Notes: a model not told the origin generated them from the letters alone. A stretch of 34,261 nucleotides of DNA from Rathayibacter_A sp036510655 (GCA_036510655.1 DATCDQ010000004.1:1-34261); one strand, 5' to 3'; positions 13,233 through 21,719 are shown, counted from the stretch's first letter. Program-made: numbers and translations.

Positions 13233-14483
13233 ATGCGTGCAGGAGCAAACCTTCCTGCCGTCGGGGGCTACAACCAGACGGTGATTCTCGACGTCATCCG
13301 TCGGGCCCATGACGGCATCAGTCGAGTCGAAGTGGCTGCCCGCACAGGGCTCTCCGCCCAGACCGCGTCGAACGTCTGCCGACGCTTGCTCGATGAAGGG
13401 CTGATCGTTGAAGCTGGCACGCAGGTGGCAGGCGTGGGCAAGCCGCGCACCATCCTCAAGCTCGACCCGCGCAGTCGCTTCGCCATCGGCGTGCACCTGG
13501 ATCCCTCCGTGATCACCGTTGTACTGCTCGACCTGGCCGGCACGATCGTCGTGCATCGCACGATTCAGACTTCGGATGCCGACAGGCCGGTCGGTACCAT
13601 CGACCAGATCGCGCGGGTGGCTGATGAGGTGACGCGTGAAGCGGGAATCGACCCGGCACGCGTCATGGGTGTCGGCATCGCGGCTCCTGGACCGGTGGAT
13701 CTGGAAACCGGCACCGTTCTCAACCCGCCGTTGCTCGCGGGCTGGAAGAACGTGCCAATTCGCGACGCACTGGCTGAACGGGTCGGCCTGCCGGTTCTGC
13801 TCGAGAAAGACGTGACGGCCGCAGCCGTCGCGGAACTGTGGATGCGTTCGACCGATAAGCCCCGCAACCTGGTGTTCTTCTACTTCGGCACCGGCGTCGG
13901 TGCGGGTCTCGTCGTGCAGAACGAAGTCATTCGCGGCGTCAGTAACAACGCCGGTGACATCGGAAGCATGATCATCGGGGACTCATCGCTCGTGCCGGGC
14001 AGCCGACGGTGGCGACTGGGCGACGCCGTGATGCCGCGCCTGTTGGTGCATGAGGCTCTCGAGCGTGGCGCGATCGAGCCTGGATCGATCTTCGTCCCGG
14101 GAACTGAACCCAGTCGCTCCCAGGTGCGCGCGTTATTCCTGCGACTGGCGGATGCTGCGGATGCGGCAAACCCGGTCGCGATGGACATCCTCGCTGTGGT
14201 TGCCGACGACATCACCACGGCGCTCGTCACGGTGTTGAACCTGCTCGACATCGACGAGGTGGTCTTCGGTGGGCCGTTCTGGGGGCCGATAGCGGATTTT
14301 CTGCTTCAGCGCGTGCCCGCCCTTGTGCACGCGGTGCCGGAGCTGATCGCCGCGCATCCGATCGCCTTCGTCACATCGACGATCGGTGAGGATGTCGCCG
14401 CAGTCGGCGCCGCGTGCCTGGTGCTCGATCACGCGTTCTCGCCGCGGTCGGCGGGTCTCCTGATCCGACGCGTCGACGCGTAG
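13233..14483 (+). CDS. ROK-family transcriptional regulator without zinc motif
   Basis: The protein has 416 residues from the ATG reading MRAGANLPAVGGYNQ, chosen because GAGGGG sits just upstream; an ATG at 13209 is the alternative. Residues 15-65 form a winged HTH (SRVEVAARTGLSAQTASNVC). The rest is the ROK sugar-kinase-like fold: GVGIAAPGPVDLETGTV (about 148), LEKDVTAAAVAEL with the kinase-position Asp (about 193), and FYFGTGVGAGLVV (about 214). The ROK zinc motif CxCGxxGCxE and the preceding GEIGH are missing; GDIGSM and PGSRRWRLGDA stand in their place. It is therefore likely a pure sugar-responsive repressor or activator, not a kinase. It lies directly upstream of the mannoside transport operon and probably controls it through the AT-rich site at 14550-14580. 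Confidence 0.88.
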   Translation: MRAGANLPAVGGYNQTVILDVIRRAHDGISRVEVAARTGLSAQTASNVCRRLLDEGLIVEAGTQVAGVGKPRTILKLDPRSRFAIGVHLDPSVITVVLLDLAGTIVVHRTIQTSDADRPVGTIDQIARVADEVTREAGIDPARVMGVGIAAPGPVDLETGTVLNPPLLAGWKNVPIRDALAERVGLPVLLEKDVTAAAVAELWMRSTDKPRNLVFFYFGTGVGAGLVVQNEVIRGVSNNAGDIGSMIIGDSSLVPGSRRWRLGDAVMPRLLVHEALERGAIEPGSIFVPGTEPSRSQVRALFLRLADAADAANPVAMDILAVVADDITTALVTVLNLLDIDEVVFGGPFWGPIADFLLQRVPALVHAVPELIAAHPIAFVTSTIGEDVAAVGAACLVLDHAFSPRSAGLLIRRVDA

Positions 14484-14549
14484 TCCTCCGGCCGCGTCGG
14501 CGCGGAGCCATCCGTCCGCACGGGCGGTCCAGTCGGTCGAAATGAGGAC

Positions 14550-14580
14550 TTGACGTTAATAAGTAAAAATGATTTAGTAA
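14550..14580 (+). promoter_or_regulatory. Promoter and candidate ROK operator of mannoside operon
   Basis: TTGACG (14550-14555) and TTTAGT (14573-14578) are separated by 17 nt, in the most AT-rich 30 bp of this region. The two heptamers TTAATAA (14556-14562) and TTAGTAA (14574-14580) are 18 bp apart and flank or overlap the -10 box. This suits a repressor site for the adjacent ROK regulator; the operator assignment is inference. Confidence 0.55.
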
Positions 14581-14639
14581 TACGGCGGTTCCCTTGCACG
14601 GTCAACCGATCGGGCAGGCAAATGAGGCAAAGGAGCATC

Positions 14640-15989
14640 ATGAAACGGATACTTTCTGTGATCGCCGTCGCAGCGGTTGCGGCCGCGGCGCTGACCGGCT
14701 GCTCGTCCGGCAGCGGCTCGGGCGACAAGGTCATCAAGGTGGCATACCAGAAGTTCGGCACGTTCACGCAGATGGACAGCCAGATGAAGTCGGTCAAGGC
14801 CGAGTACGAGAAGGCGCACCCGGGTTATAAGGTCGACCTGATCCCGATCCAGGCCGCTGAGAACGACTACTACACGAAACTGTCGCTGATGAACCGGTCG
14901 GCCTCGACCGCACCGGATGTGTTGTATGAAGACACGTTCCTGATCAAGTCCGACGCGGCGGCCGGTTACCTGGCGCCACTCGACTCGTACGCGGCGAAGT
15001 GGGCTGATTGGAGCCAATTCCCGGCCAACGCGAAGCAAGCGGGTCAGGGCCAGGACGGCAAGCTCTACGGGATCTCGATGGGCACGGACACGCGCGCCCT
15101 CTGGTACAACAAGGACCTGCTGGCGAAGGCCGGCATCAGCGTTCCGTGGCAGCCGAAGACCTGGCAGGACGTTCTCGACGCAGCCAAGAAGGTCAAGGCA
15201 GCAGAACCCGGAGTGATTCCGCTTAACGTGTATTCCGGCAAGGCTTCCGGCGAGGGTTCCACCATGCAAGGCTTTGAGATGCTGCTGTATGGAACGCAAG
15301 ACACGCTCTACAACACCGACACGAAGAAGTGGATGTCCGGATCGAAGGGCTTCGCCGACTCTCTCGGGTTCGTCAAGGATGTCTATCAGGGCAATATCGG
15401 TCCGACACCGGAGCAAGCACTGGACACCAATGTCGGCAACAACATCGCTGACACCTGGCTGCCTCAGGGCAAGCTGGCGATCGACCTCGACGGATCGTGG
15501 ATGAGCGGCAACTGGCTGCCGACCGGCGCTGCACCCTGGGCAGACTGGAACAAGGTGATGGGTGTCGCTGCAATGCCGACGCAGGATGGCGCAGCTCCGG
15601 GATCGACCAGCATGTCCGGTGGCTGGACGCTCGCGATCGGCTCCAAGTCGCAGAACAAGGCGGCGGCGTGGGACTTCGTTACCCTCGCCCTCAACCAGAA
15701 GAACTCCCTGAATTACGACATCACCGCGAGCCAGATTCCGGTTCGCACCGATGTCGCAACGGATCCGAAGTACACGTCGTCCAACCCGACGAACTCGTTC
15801 TTCTCCGATCTGGTGAAGGTGACGCACTTCCGGCCGGCGACTTCCGACTATCCGAAAGTGTCCAACAACATCCAGGTGGCGATGGAGTCTGTGATGACCG
15901 GGCAGCAGACGCCGGCCCAAGCTGCGAAGACGTATGACGACGCACTGCCGACTGCGGTCGGCGCGAAGAACATCACGCAGGCGAAGTAG
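14640..15989 (+). CDS. Sugar ABC transporter substrate-binding lipoprotein
   Basis: The protein has 449 residues and starts at an ATG preceded by AAAGGAG. Residues 1-21 are a lipoprotein signal peptide ending in the lipobox LTGC, with Cys21 as the lipidated residue, so the protein is anchored outside the membrane. The mature part is a family-1 extracellular solute-binding protein: IKVAYQKFGTF, the hinge-proximal DGKLYGISMGTDTRALWYNK (about 139-158), DLDGSWMSGNW (about 282), then SGGWTLAIGSKSQNKAAAWD. It belongs with the two permeases downstream. The alpha-mannosidase at the end of the run suggests mannose-containing oligosaccharides as ligand; this is inferred from context only. Confidence 0.93.
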   Translation: MKRILSVIAVAAVAAAALTGCSSGSGSGDKVIKVAYQKFGTFTQMDSQMKSVKAEYEKAHPGYKVDLIPIQAAENDYYTKLSLMNRSASTAPDVLYEDTFLIKSDAAAGYLAPLDSYAAKWADWSQFPANAKQAGQGQDGKLYGISMGTDTRALWYNKDLLAKAGISVPWQPKTWQDVLDAAKKVKAAEPGVIPLNVYSGKASGEGSTMQGFEMLLYGTQDTLYNTDTKKWMSGSKGFADSLGFVKDVYQGNIGPTPEQALDTNVGNNIADTWLPQGKLAIDLDGSWMSGNWLPTGAAPWADWNKVMGVAAMPTQDGAAPGSTSMSGGWTLAIGSKSQNKAAAWDFVTLALNQKNSLNYDITASQIPVRTDVATDPKYTSSNPTNSFFSDLVKVTHFRPATSDYPKVSNNIQVAMESVMTGQQTPAQAAKTYDDALPTAVGAKNITQAK

Positions 15990-15998
15990 CAATCGCCG

Positions 15999-16940
15999 AT
16001 GTCGTCGTTGACGCCTACCGTCACGACTGCCGTCCGCGGGCCGGGGAGTAAGCCTCCCCGCCCGCGGCGGCGGGTCGGGCGATCATTTGTTCGGGCGATC
16101 CCGCTCGTTCCATCGATGGTGCTGTTGGCCATCTTCTTGCTCGGCCCGGTCATCACCTCGTTCTATGGGTCTTTCACCGATGAGTCGTTGACCGGCAGCG
16201 CCGCAAAAGGTGCGTCGTTCATCGGGCTCGACAACTACTTCGCACTGTTCCAGAATCCGGACTTTCTGCAGTCGATCTGGCTGACGATCGTCTTTCTGAT
16301 CGGATCGGCCATCATCGGCCAGAACGTACTCGGGCTCGCGCTGGCCATTCTGATGCAAAACGGCAACAAGACCTTGCGCGGGTTGGTCGGTACGTTCGTG
16401 GTGACCGCGTGGATCATGCCGGAAATCGTCGCGGCGTTTGCGCTGTATGCCTTTTTCAACGTGGACGGCACGCTCAACGCGATGCTCCACGCAATCGGGA
16501 TCACCGGCCCGAACTGGCTGTACTCGCTGCCGATGTTTTCCGTGATCATCGCCAACGTGTGGCGCGGAACCGCGTTCTCGATGCTGGTGTATTCGGCCGC
16601 CATGGGGGACGTTCCAGACGACGTTAGAGAGTCTGCCGAGATCGACGGAGCCGGGGGCGCCAAGCGTCTGATCTACATCACTCTTCCGATGATCCGCAGG
16701 AGCATCAGCACCAACCTGATGTTGACCACCCTGCAAACGCTGAGCGTCTTCACGTTGATCTATGTCATGACAGGCGGCGGCCCGGGCACCAAGAGTTCGA
16801 CGCTGCCCGTGCTCGCCTATCAGGAAGCGTTCAAGTTCTCGCAGTTGGGGCTCGGCACGGCTATCGCCACGATTCTGCTGATCGTCGGTGCTGTGTTCTC
16901 GATCGTCTACATCCGCGCACTCAAACCGGAGGTGGACTGA
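15999..16940 (+). CDS. Sugar ABC transporter permease (MalF/UgpA type)
   Basis: The protein has 313 residues. After a basic N-terminal tail (RPRRRVGRSFVR) come six membrane helices. The cytoplasmic EAA loop reads ESAEIDGAGGAKRLIYITLP (about 208-227), the contact site for the transporter ATPase. It begins nine bases after the binding-protein stop, with no clear ribosome binding site, and overlaps the second permease by one base (TGATG), so the genes are one transcription unit. No ATPase gene is present in the locus. As in other actinobacterial carbohydrate importers of this class, a shared MsiK-like ATPase encoded elsewhere is the likely energy source. Confidence 0.93.
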   Translation: MSSLTPTVTTAVRGPGSKPPRPRRRVGRSFVRAIPLVPSMVLLAIFLLGPVITSFYGSFTDESLTGSAAKGASFIGLDNYFALFQNPDFLQSIWLTIVFLIGSAIIGQNVLGLALAILMQNGNKTLRGLVGTFVVTAWIMPEIVAAFALYAFFNVDGTLNAMLHAIGITGPNWLYSLPMFSVIIANVWRGTAFSMLVYSAAMGDVPDDVRESAEIDGAGGAKRLIYITLPMIRRSISTNLMLTTLQTLSVFTLIYVMTGGGPGTKSSTLPVLAYQEAFKFSQLGLGTAIATILLIVGAVFSIVYIRALKPEVD

Positions 16941-17776
16941 TGGCCATGACCTCACCGAGCGGACGCGTGATGCGCCGCGTCTCAAACAGTGTTCTCGTCG
17001 TCATCGGCGTGTGCTTCGTGCTGCCGTTGATCTGGCTCCTGCTGGCCTCGTTCGACAAGACGGCGACATTGACGGTCAAATGGCCGAGCACGTTCACCCT
17101 CGAGAACTTCACGTCGGTGCTCACGCCCGACCTGGCGTTCATTCCGCTGTGGAACAGTCTCATTCTGTCGGGCGGATGCGCGATTCTCACGGTCGTCGTC
17201 GCCATCCTGGCGGCTTACCCGCTCTCTCGCTACAAGATGCGCGTGAACAAGCCGTACATGTACGGCATCCTGTTCGGAACGTGTCTGCCGATCACGGCGA
17301 TGATGGTGCCGGTCTACAGCCTGTTCGTGATGTTCAACCTGATCGATTCGCTACCGGGCACGATTCTGTTCATGGCCGCGACGAGCCTGCCGATGGCGAT
17401 CTGGATGATGAAGAACTTCATGGACTCGGTGCCGATCGTCTTGGAAGAGGCAGCATGGGCCGACGGCGCATCGATGATGACGACGCTCACCCAGGTTGTC
17501 GTGCCGCTGATGCGGCCGGGCATCGCCGTCGTGTTCATCTTCGTGTTCGTGCAGGCCTGGGGGAACTTCTTCGTTCCGTTCGTGCTGTTGCTGAGCCCGG
17601 AGAACCAACCCGCGGCCGTGAGCATCTTCGCGTTCTTCGGCCAGTACGGCGCTGTGGCGTACGGCAAGTTGGCTGCATACTCACTGGTCTATTCGGTGCC
17701 GGTGCTCGCTCTTTACGTTTTCACCTCGCGCGTTCTCGGCGGTGGCTCGGCTTTGGCCGGCGCCGTCAAGGGCTGA
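16940..17776 (+). CDS. Sugar ABC transporter permease (MalG/UgpE type)
   Basis: The protein has 278 residues and starts at an ATG that shares one base with the previous stop. It has six membrane segments: one at the N-terminus (VLVVIGVCFVLPLIWLLLAS, about 18-37), then the periplasmic FTLENFTSVL, and further helices. The EAA loop is EEAAWADGASMMTTLTQVVVP (about residues 167-187) and is the docking site for the ATPase. It forms the heteromeric channel with the permease encoded just before it. The mannosidase gene follows after a 31-bp gap containing an AT-rich element. Confidence 0.93.
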   Translation: MAMTSPSGRVMRRVSNSVLVVIGVCFVLPLIWLLLASFDKTATLTVKWPSTFTLENFTSVLTPDLAFIPLWNSLILSGGCAILTVVVAILAAYPLSRYKMRVNKPYMYGILFGTCLPITAMMVPVYSLFVMFNLIDSLPGTILFMAATSLPMAIWMMKNFMDSVPIVLEEAAWADGASMMTTLTQVVVPLMRPGIAVVFIFVFVQAWGNFFVPFVLLLSPENQPAAVSIFAFFGQYGAVAYGKLAAYSLVYSVPVLALYVFTSRVLGGGSALAGAVKG

Positions 17777-17778
17777 GC

Positions 17779-17802
17779 AATAATCATTAGTTACAAAGGA
17801 GT
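17779..17802 (+). promoter_or_regulatory. AT-rich element and ribosome binding site before mannosidase
   Basis: AATAATCATTAGTTA (17779-17793) is followed directly by AAAGGAG (17796-17802) and then the GTG. The element shares AATGATT (read on the minus strand) and TTAGTTA/TTAGTAA-type heptamers with the site at 14550-14580. It could be a second operator of the same regulator. The likeness is short and may be chance. Confidence 0.35.
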
Positions 17803-17807
17803 CCTTC

Positions 17808-20800
17808 GTGCACGACAATTCCGAGCTGGTTCGCACCCGCATTGCGCGTTTCGTCACCGAGCGCATTGAGCCTGCGATCTACCGCGAGCGGCGCACGCTC
17901 ACGATCGAGGCGTGGGAGGTTCCGGATGAGCCGGTGCCGTTCGCGCACGCGATCGAGCAGAGCTACCGGCCGTTCGCGGTCGGTCAGCCGTGGAGCAAGC
18001 CGTGGGGGACCACCTGGTTCCATGTGACGGGGCGGGTGCCGGAGAGTTGGAAGCACGAGGCAGGCACGCGAGCCGAACTGCTCGTCGACCTCGGCTTCAC
18101 CGCCGGGCAGGCCGGGTTCCAGGCCGAGGGTCTGGTCTATGCGCCCGACGGTTGCATCATCAAGGCGATCGAGCCGTACAACACGTATGTTGCGCTGCCG
18201 GCCGACGGCGTGATCGATGTCTACATCGAGGCCGCTTCGAATCCGGATGTCGCTGCCGGCGGTTTCATCCACCCGACGTTGATGGGCGATACAACGACGG
18301 CGGGCAGCCAGCCCATCTACTCGCTTCGGCAGATCGACGTTGCGCTCCTCGACGCCGAGGTCTGGCAGCTCGACCGCGAAATCTTCACTCTGCGCGGCCT
18401 CATGGCCGAACTCCCGGCCGACACGATCCGCCCGGCCGAGATCCTGCGCGCGCTCGAGCACGCGGTCGACGCGATGGATCCTGAGGATGTCGCCCACACA
18501 GCATCCGCAGGTCGTGCCGCGATCGCGGGCGTTTTGGCGAAGCCGGCGAACGCGAGTGCACACCGTGTCTCTGCAGTCGGCCATGCGCACATCGACTCGG
18601 CGTGGCTCTGGCCGGTGCGTGAGACGATCCGTAAGTGCGCCCGCACATTCTCGAACGTGCTTGCGCTGATGGATGACGACCCGGAGTTCATCTTCGCGTG
18701 CTCCTCTGCCCAGCAGTTCGCCTGGATGAAGGAGTTCTACCCCGCACTGTTCGAACGCATTCGCGTGCGGGTCGCCGAGGGGCGATTCATTCCGGTTGGC
18801 GGCATGTGGGTGGAGTCTGACACGAATATGCCGTCCGGGGAATCGATGGCCCGACAGCTGATCAGCGGCAAGGGCTTCTTCTTGCGCGAGTTCGGAATCG
18901 ACACGCTCGAAGTGTGGCTGCCCGACTCGTTCGGCTATTCAGGGGCATTGCCGCAGATCGTGGCGGCATCCGGTTCGAAGTACTTTCTCACGCAGAAGCT
19001 GTCGTGGAACGAGACGGATGTCTTTCCGCACAGCACGTTCGACTGGGAGGGCATCGACGGCACGCGGGTGCTGACGCACTTTCCGCCGGTGAACACCTAC
19101 AACTCGAATCTGTCCGGACTGGAGTTGGCCCGGGCCGAACACAACTACCTGGAGAAGGGCGAGGCCAACTCGTCGCTCGTGCCGTTCGGTTACGGCGACG
19201 GTGGTGGCGGCCCGACCCGCGAGATGCTCGCCGCAGCTGCCTTGACGCACTCGCTCGAGGGCTCGCCGACCGTGCAGATCGAGGCCCCGCAGACGTTCTT
19301 CGAGCGTGCAGAAGCGGAATACCCGACACCGCCCGTGTGGAGCGGTGAACTGTATCTCGAGTTCCACCGCGGCACCTATACGTCGCAGGCGCGCACCAAG
19401 CGCGGCAACCGCCGAAGCGAGTCGCTGCTGCGCGAGGCCGAATTGTGGGCGGCGACCGCTAGCATCCGCACCGGGGTCGAGTACCCGTACGAGAAGCTCG
19501 ATGAGGCGTGGCACACCGTGCTGCTGCAGCAGTTCCACGACATCCTGCCCGGTTCGTCGATCGCGTGGGTCTACCGCGTTGCCGAGGAGAATTATGCGCG
19601 GGTCGAGGCGGAGCTCGAGCAGCTGATCGCCACCTCGATCGCCGCGCTCGGTGCGCGTGCGGACGCCCCCGGCGCGATTGTCTTCAACGCGTCGCCGTTC
19701 GAGATCGACGGTGTTGCGCCGCTGTCTGCCGGGGCGGCCCACCCGGCCGGAACCGTGGGTATAGAGGAACGCGACGGCGGCTTCGTGCTGACCAGCGATC
19801 GCGCGCGGTTCGTGCTCGACGCATCCGGTCGCATCAGTTCGGCGATTGATGTCGAAACCGGCCGCGAGGCCGTAGCACCCGGTGAGCACGCGGCGGAGCT
19901 GCAGCTGTTCCGCGACACCCCGAACCAATGGGAGGCGTGGGACATCGACCGGCATTATCGCCGGCACGAGCAGGTGCTCGACGGGGTCGACACCATCGAG
20001 ATCGTTGCGGATGGCGCGGGTCGCGTGGCCGTGCGCGTCGACCGGTCCTTCGCGTCGTCGACGCTCAGCCAGGAATTCGCACTCGCGGCGGGCAGCGCGA
20101 GCCTTGAGATCACGACGCGTGTCGACTGGCACGAGCGGCAGAAGTTGCTGAAGCTCGCGTTCCCGGTCGACGTGCACGCGGACAAGGCCGTGTCCGAGAT
20201 CCAGTTCGGGCACATTTCACGGCCGGTCGCCGAGAACACGTCATGGGACTTCGCCCGCTTCGAAACCAGTGCGCACCGCTGGATGCACGTCGGCGAGAAC
20301 GGCTTCGGTGTCGCGATCGCCAACGATGCGACCTACGGCCACGACGTGACGCGGCAGCCGCGCGTCGGTGGCGGCTCGACCACGCTGGTGCGGCAGTCGC
20401 TGGTGCGTGCTCCGCTGTTCCCCGATCCGGATGCCGATCAGGGCGAGCATGTCTTCCGCAGTTCGTTCGTCGTCGGTGCGGACATCGCGGACGCCGTGCG
20501 CGAGGGCTACCGCATCAACCTGCCGCTGCGTGCGGCGACGGGATCGGCTCCGTTGAGACCGCTGATCAGCGTCGACAACTCGGCCGTTGTCGTCGAAGCG
20601 GTCAAGCTCGCCGAGGATCGCTCCGGCGATCTGATCGTGCGGTTGTACGAGTCGCGCGGGGGGCGCGCTCGTGCAACCGTCACGGTTGATGCTGCGATCG
20701 TTGGCATGCAACCGGGGGAGCCGGCGGTCTTCGGCGGTGCCGCGCAGATCGTTGAAACCGATCTGCTCGAGCGTGAACTGGGCGAGCCGACGGCACTGAC

Positions 20801-20876
20801 CGCGGTGAGCGGAACGGATGCGGCGCTCACGCTGCGCCCGTTCCAGTTGGTCACGCTGCGCATCCGACGCGCCTGA
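17808..20876 (+). CDS. Cytoplasmic alpha-mannosidase, glycoside hydrolase family 38
   Basis: The protein has 1022 residues, the usual size for class II GH38 enzymes. The GTG start is fixed by AAAGGAG about five bases upstream. No signal peptide is present. Residues 260-560 carry the catalytic domain: VGHAHIDSAWLWPVRETIRK (zinc-binding His and Asp, about 258-277), the nucleophile region VWLPDSFGYSGALPQI (Asp near 374), then LLQQFHDILPGSSIAWVYRV (about 570), a helical bundle typical of the family. The C-terminal half is the beta-sandwich of GH38. It would hydrolyse imported alpha-mannosides inside the cell, releasing mannose. It is the last gene of the ROK-controlled transport locus. Confidence 0.95.
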   Translation: MHDNSELVRTRIARFVTERIEPAIYRERRTLTIEAWEVPDEPVPFAHAIEQSYRPFAVGQPWSKPWGTTWFHVTGRVPESWKHEAGTRAELLVDLGFTAGQAGFQAEGLVYAPDGCIIKAIEPYNTYVALPADGVIDVYIEAASNPDVAAGGFIHPTLMGDTTTAGSQPIYSLRQIDVALLDAEVWQLDREIFTLRGLMAELPADTIRPAEILRALEHAVDAMDPEDVAHTASAGRAAIAGVLAKPANASAHRVSAVGHAHIDSAWLWPVRETIRKCARTFSNVLALMDDDPEFIFACSSAQQFAWMKEFYPALFERIRVRVAEGRFIPVGGMWVESDTNMPSGESMARQLISGKGFFLREFGIDTLEVWLPDSFGYSGALPQIVAASGSKYFLTQKLSWNETDVFPHSTFDWEGIDGTRVLTHFPPVNTYNSNLSGLELARAEHNYLEKGEANSSLVPFGYGDGGGGPTREMLAAAALTHSLEGSPTVQIEAPQTFFERAEAEYPTPPVWSGELYLEFHRGTYTSQARTKRGNRRSESLLREAELWAATASIRTGVEYPYEKLDEAWHTVLLQQFHDILPGSSIAWVYRVAEENYARVEAELEQLIATSIAALGARADAPGAIVFNASPFEIDGVAPLSAGAAHPAGTVGIEERDGGFVLTSDRARFVLDASGRISSAIDVETGREAVAPGEHAAELQLFRDTPNQWEAWDIDRHYRRHEQVLDGVDTIEIVADGAGRVAVRVDRSFASSTLSQEFALAAGSASLEITTRVDWHERQKLLKLAFPVDVHADKAVSEIQFGHISRPVAENTSWDFARFETSAHRWMHVGENGFGVAIANDATYGHDVTRQPRVGGGSTTLVRQSLVRAPLFPDPDADQGEHVFRSSFVVGADIADAVREGYRINLPLRAATGSAPLRPLISVDNSAVVVEAVKLAEDRSGDLIVRLYESRGGRARATVTVDAAIVGMQPGEPAVFGGAAQIVETDLLERELGEPTALTAVSGTDAALTLRPFQLVTLRIRRA

Positions 20877-20883
20877 AGGCGCG
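20868..20883. terminator. Small hairpin over the mannosidase stop codon
   Basis: CGCGCC, loop TGAA and GGCGCG form a perfect 6-bp stem whose loop contains the TGA stop codon. It lies between two convergent genes 47 bp apart. It is short and lacks a T-run, so its role as a terminator is weakly supported. Confidence 0.3.
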
Positions 20884-20923
20884 CTGAACCACAGCATGGG
20901 CCGGCCGCCGCCGCGGGGGTCGG

Positions 20924-21184
20924 TTAGCGCCCGTAGCGGTACCGGCAGCCGGCGATACGGACCTCTTCGTGCTCGACTTTGTAGATCAGACGGTGTTCAT
21001 CGGTAATCCGACGTGACCAATACCCGTGGAAACCGTGCTTAAGGGGCTCGGGTTTGCCGATGCCTTCGTTGCCGTTACGGACGATGTCGCTCAGCAGAGC
21101 ATTGATGCGCCCCCGGATCTTGCGGTCTTGCGTCTGCCACCAGCAGTAGTCATCCCAGGCGTCCTCGTCCCAGATCAACTTCAT
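20924..21184 (-). CDS. yoeB: YoeB/Txe-family toxin with His83 replaced by Arg
   Basis: The protein has 86 residues and aligns without gaps to the well-known YoeB fold: MKLIWDEDAWDDYCWWQ, GIGKPEPLKH, GYWSRRITDEHRLIY and GCRYRYGR. YoeB is a ribosome-dependent mRNA interferase that cleaves mRNA in the A site. Glu46 (KPEPL) and Arg65 (EHRL) of the active site are present. The third key residue, His83 in E. coli YoeB (CRYHY), is Arg here (CRYRY), and two extra residues follow. One CAC-to-CGC change would explain this. The toxin may be weakened or inactive. Its ATG overlaps the stop of the antitoxin gene (ATGA), the normal coupling for this TA type. Confidence 0.88.
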   Translation of the reverse strand: MKLIWDEDAWDDYCWWQTQDRKIRGRINALLSDIVRNGNEGIGKPEPLKHGFHGYWSRRITDEHRLIYKVEHEEVRIAGCRYRYGR

Positions 21185-21432
21185 TCGTGCAGGTCGTGCT
21201 GCGTGCCGTGGCCGGCCTCGAGGCGATCGATCGATCCGAGGAGGCGGCGCGCATTCGCGGGGCTCTTCAATAGGTACGCAGTCTCCTTGAGGGACTCGTA
21301 GTCGTCGAGTGACACGATGACCACGGGTTCGTGTCCTGCGCGAGTGATGAGGACTTCTTCCCGGTCGTCCACCACTGCCGAGAGCGTCTCAGCGTATTTC
21401 GCGCGCGATTCTGAATACGTCATGATGCGCAT
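21181..21432 (-). CDS. yefM: YefM/Axe-family antitoxin
   Basis: The protein has 83 residues starting MRIMTYSESRAKYAETLSAV. The start is supported by AGAGGAG about six bases upstream on the minus strand; the open frame further upstream has no family likeness. The N-terminal Phd/YefM fold (about 1-55) includes DDREEVLITRAGHEPVVIVS and SLDDYESLKETAYLL. The C-terminal 25 residues (NARRLLGSIDRLEAGHG) are the disordered toxin-wrapping tail. It neutralises the adjoining YoeB-like toxin and represses the operon by binding palindromes upstream, a candidate for which is seen at 21447-21464. Confidence 0.9.
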   Translation of the reverse strand: MRIMTYSESRAKYAETLSAVVDDREEVLITRAGHEPVVIVSLDDYESLKETAYLLKSPANARRLLGSIDRLEAGHGTQHDLHE

Positions 21433-21446
21433 TGGAACTCCTCTCA

Positions 21447-21485
21447 CGTACAAGAAACTGTACGCGGTCGTGGCGGTGACCACAA
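21447..21485 (-). promoter_or_regulatory. Promoter and YefM-type operator
   Basis: CGTACA-N6-TGTACG (21447-21452 and 21459-21464) is a perfect palindrome; YefM proteins are known to recognise TGTACA-type sites. On the minus strand TTGTGG (21485-21480) and TACAGT (21462-21457) are separated by 17 nt, so the -10 box lies inside the palindrome. Antitoxin binding would exclude RNA polymerase, the usual autorepression of this TA family. Confidence 0.65.
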
Positions 21486-21719
21486 GGCTGGCCAGCACAT
21501 GTGGCTGGTTCGTTTTGCACAACTAAAGTCACATGGCCCGACGGGCTGATCCGCCACTAGAAGCATCGCCAGAATAGTGCCACGATTGCGATCAACCGGA
21601 CGGGATGTCGATGGTCTCGATGCATGATCCAGCCGGGAATGCATGGCGTTTGGGGTTCGACGTTCTGGGCCACCAGGCGACCGCTTCGGATCCGGATACG
21701 GGTGTGACGTCGGGCCGTG

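Noticed and set aside
14574..15992. Long minus-strand frame (472 codons) opposite the sugar-binding protein gene
   Set aside because: It mirrors a clear lipoprotein gene; the translation is Arg/Leu/His-rich with no family motifs, typical of antisense frames in high-GC DNA.
18939..20213. Minus-strand frame of 424 codons opposite the mannosidase gene
   Set aside because: The plus strand carries continuous GH38 motifs; the antisense product has no recognisable domain.
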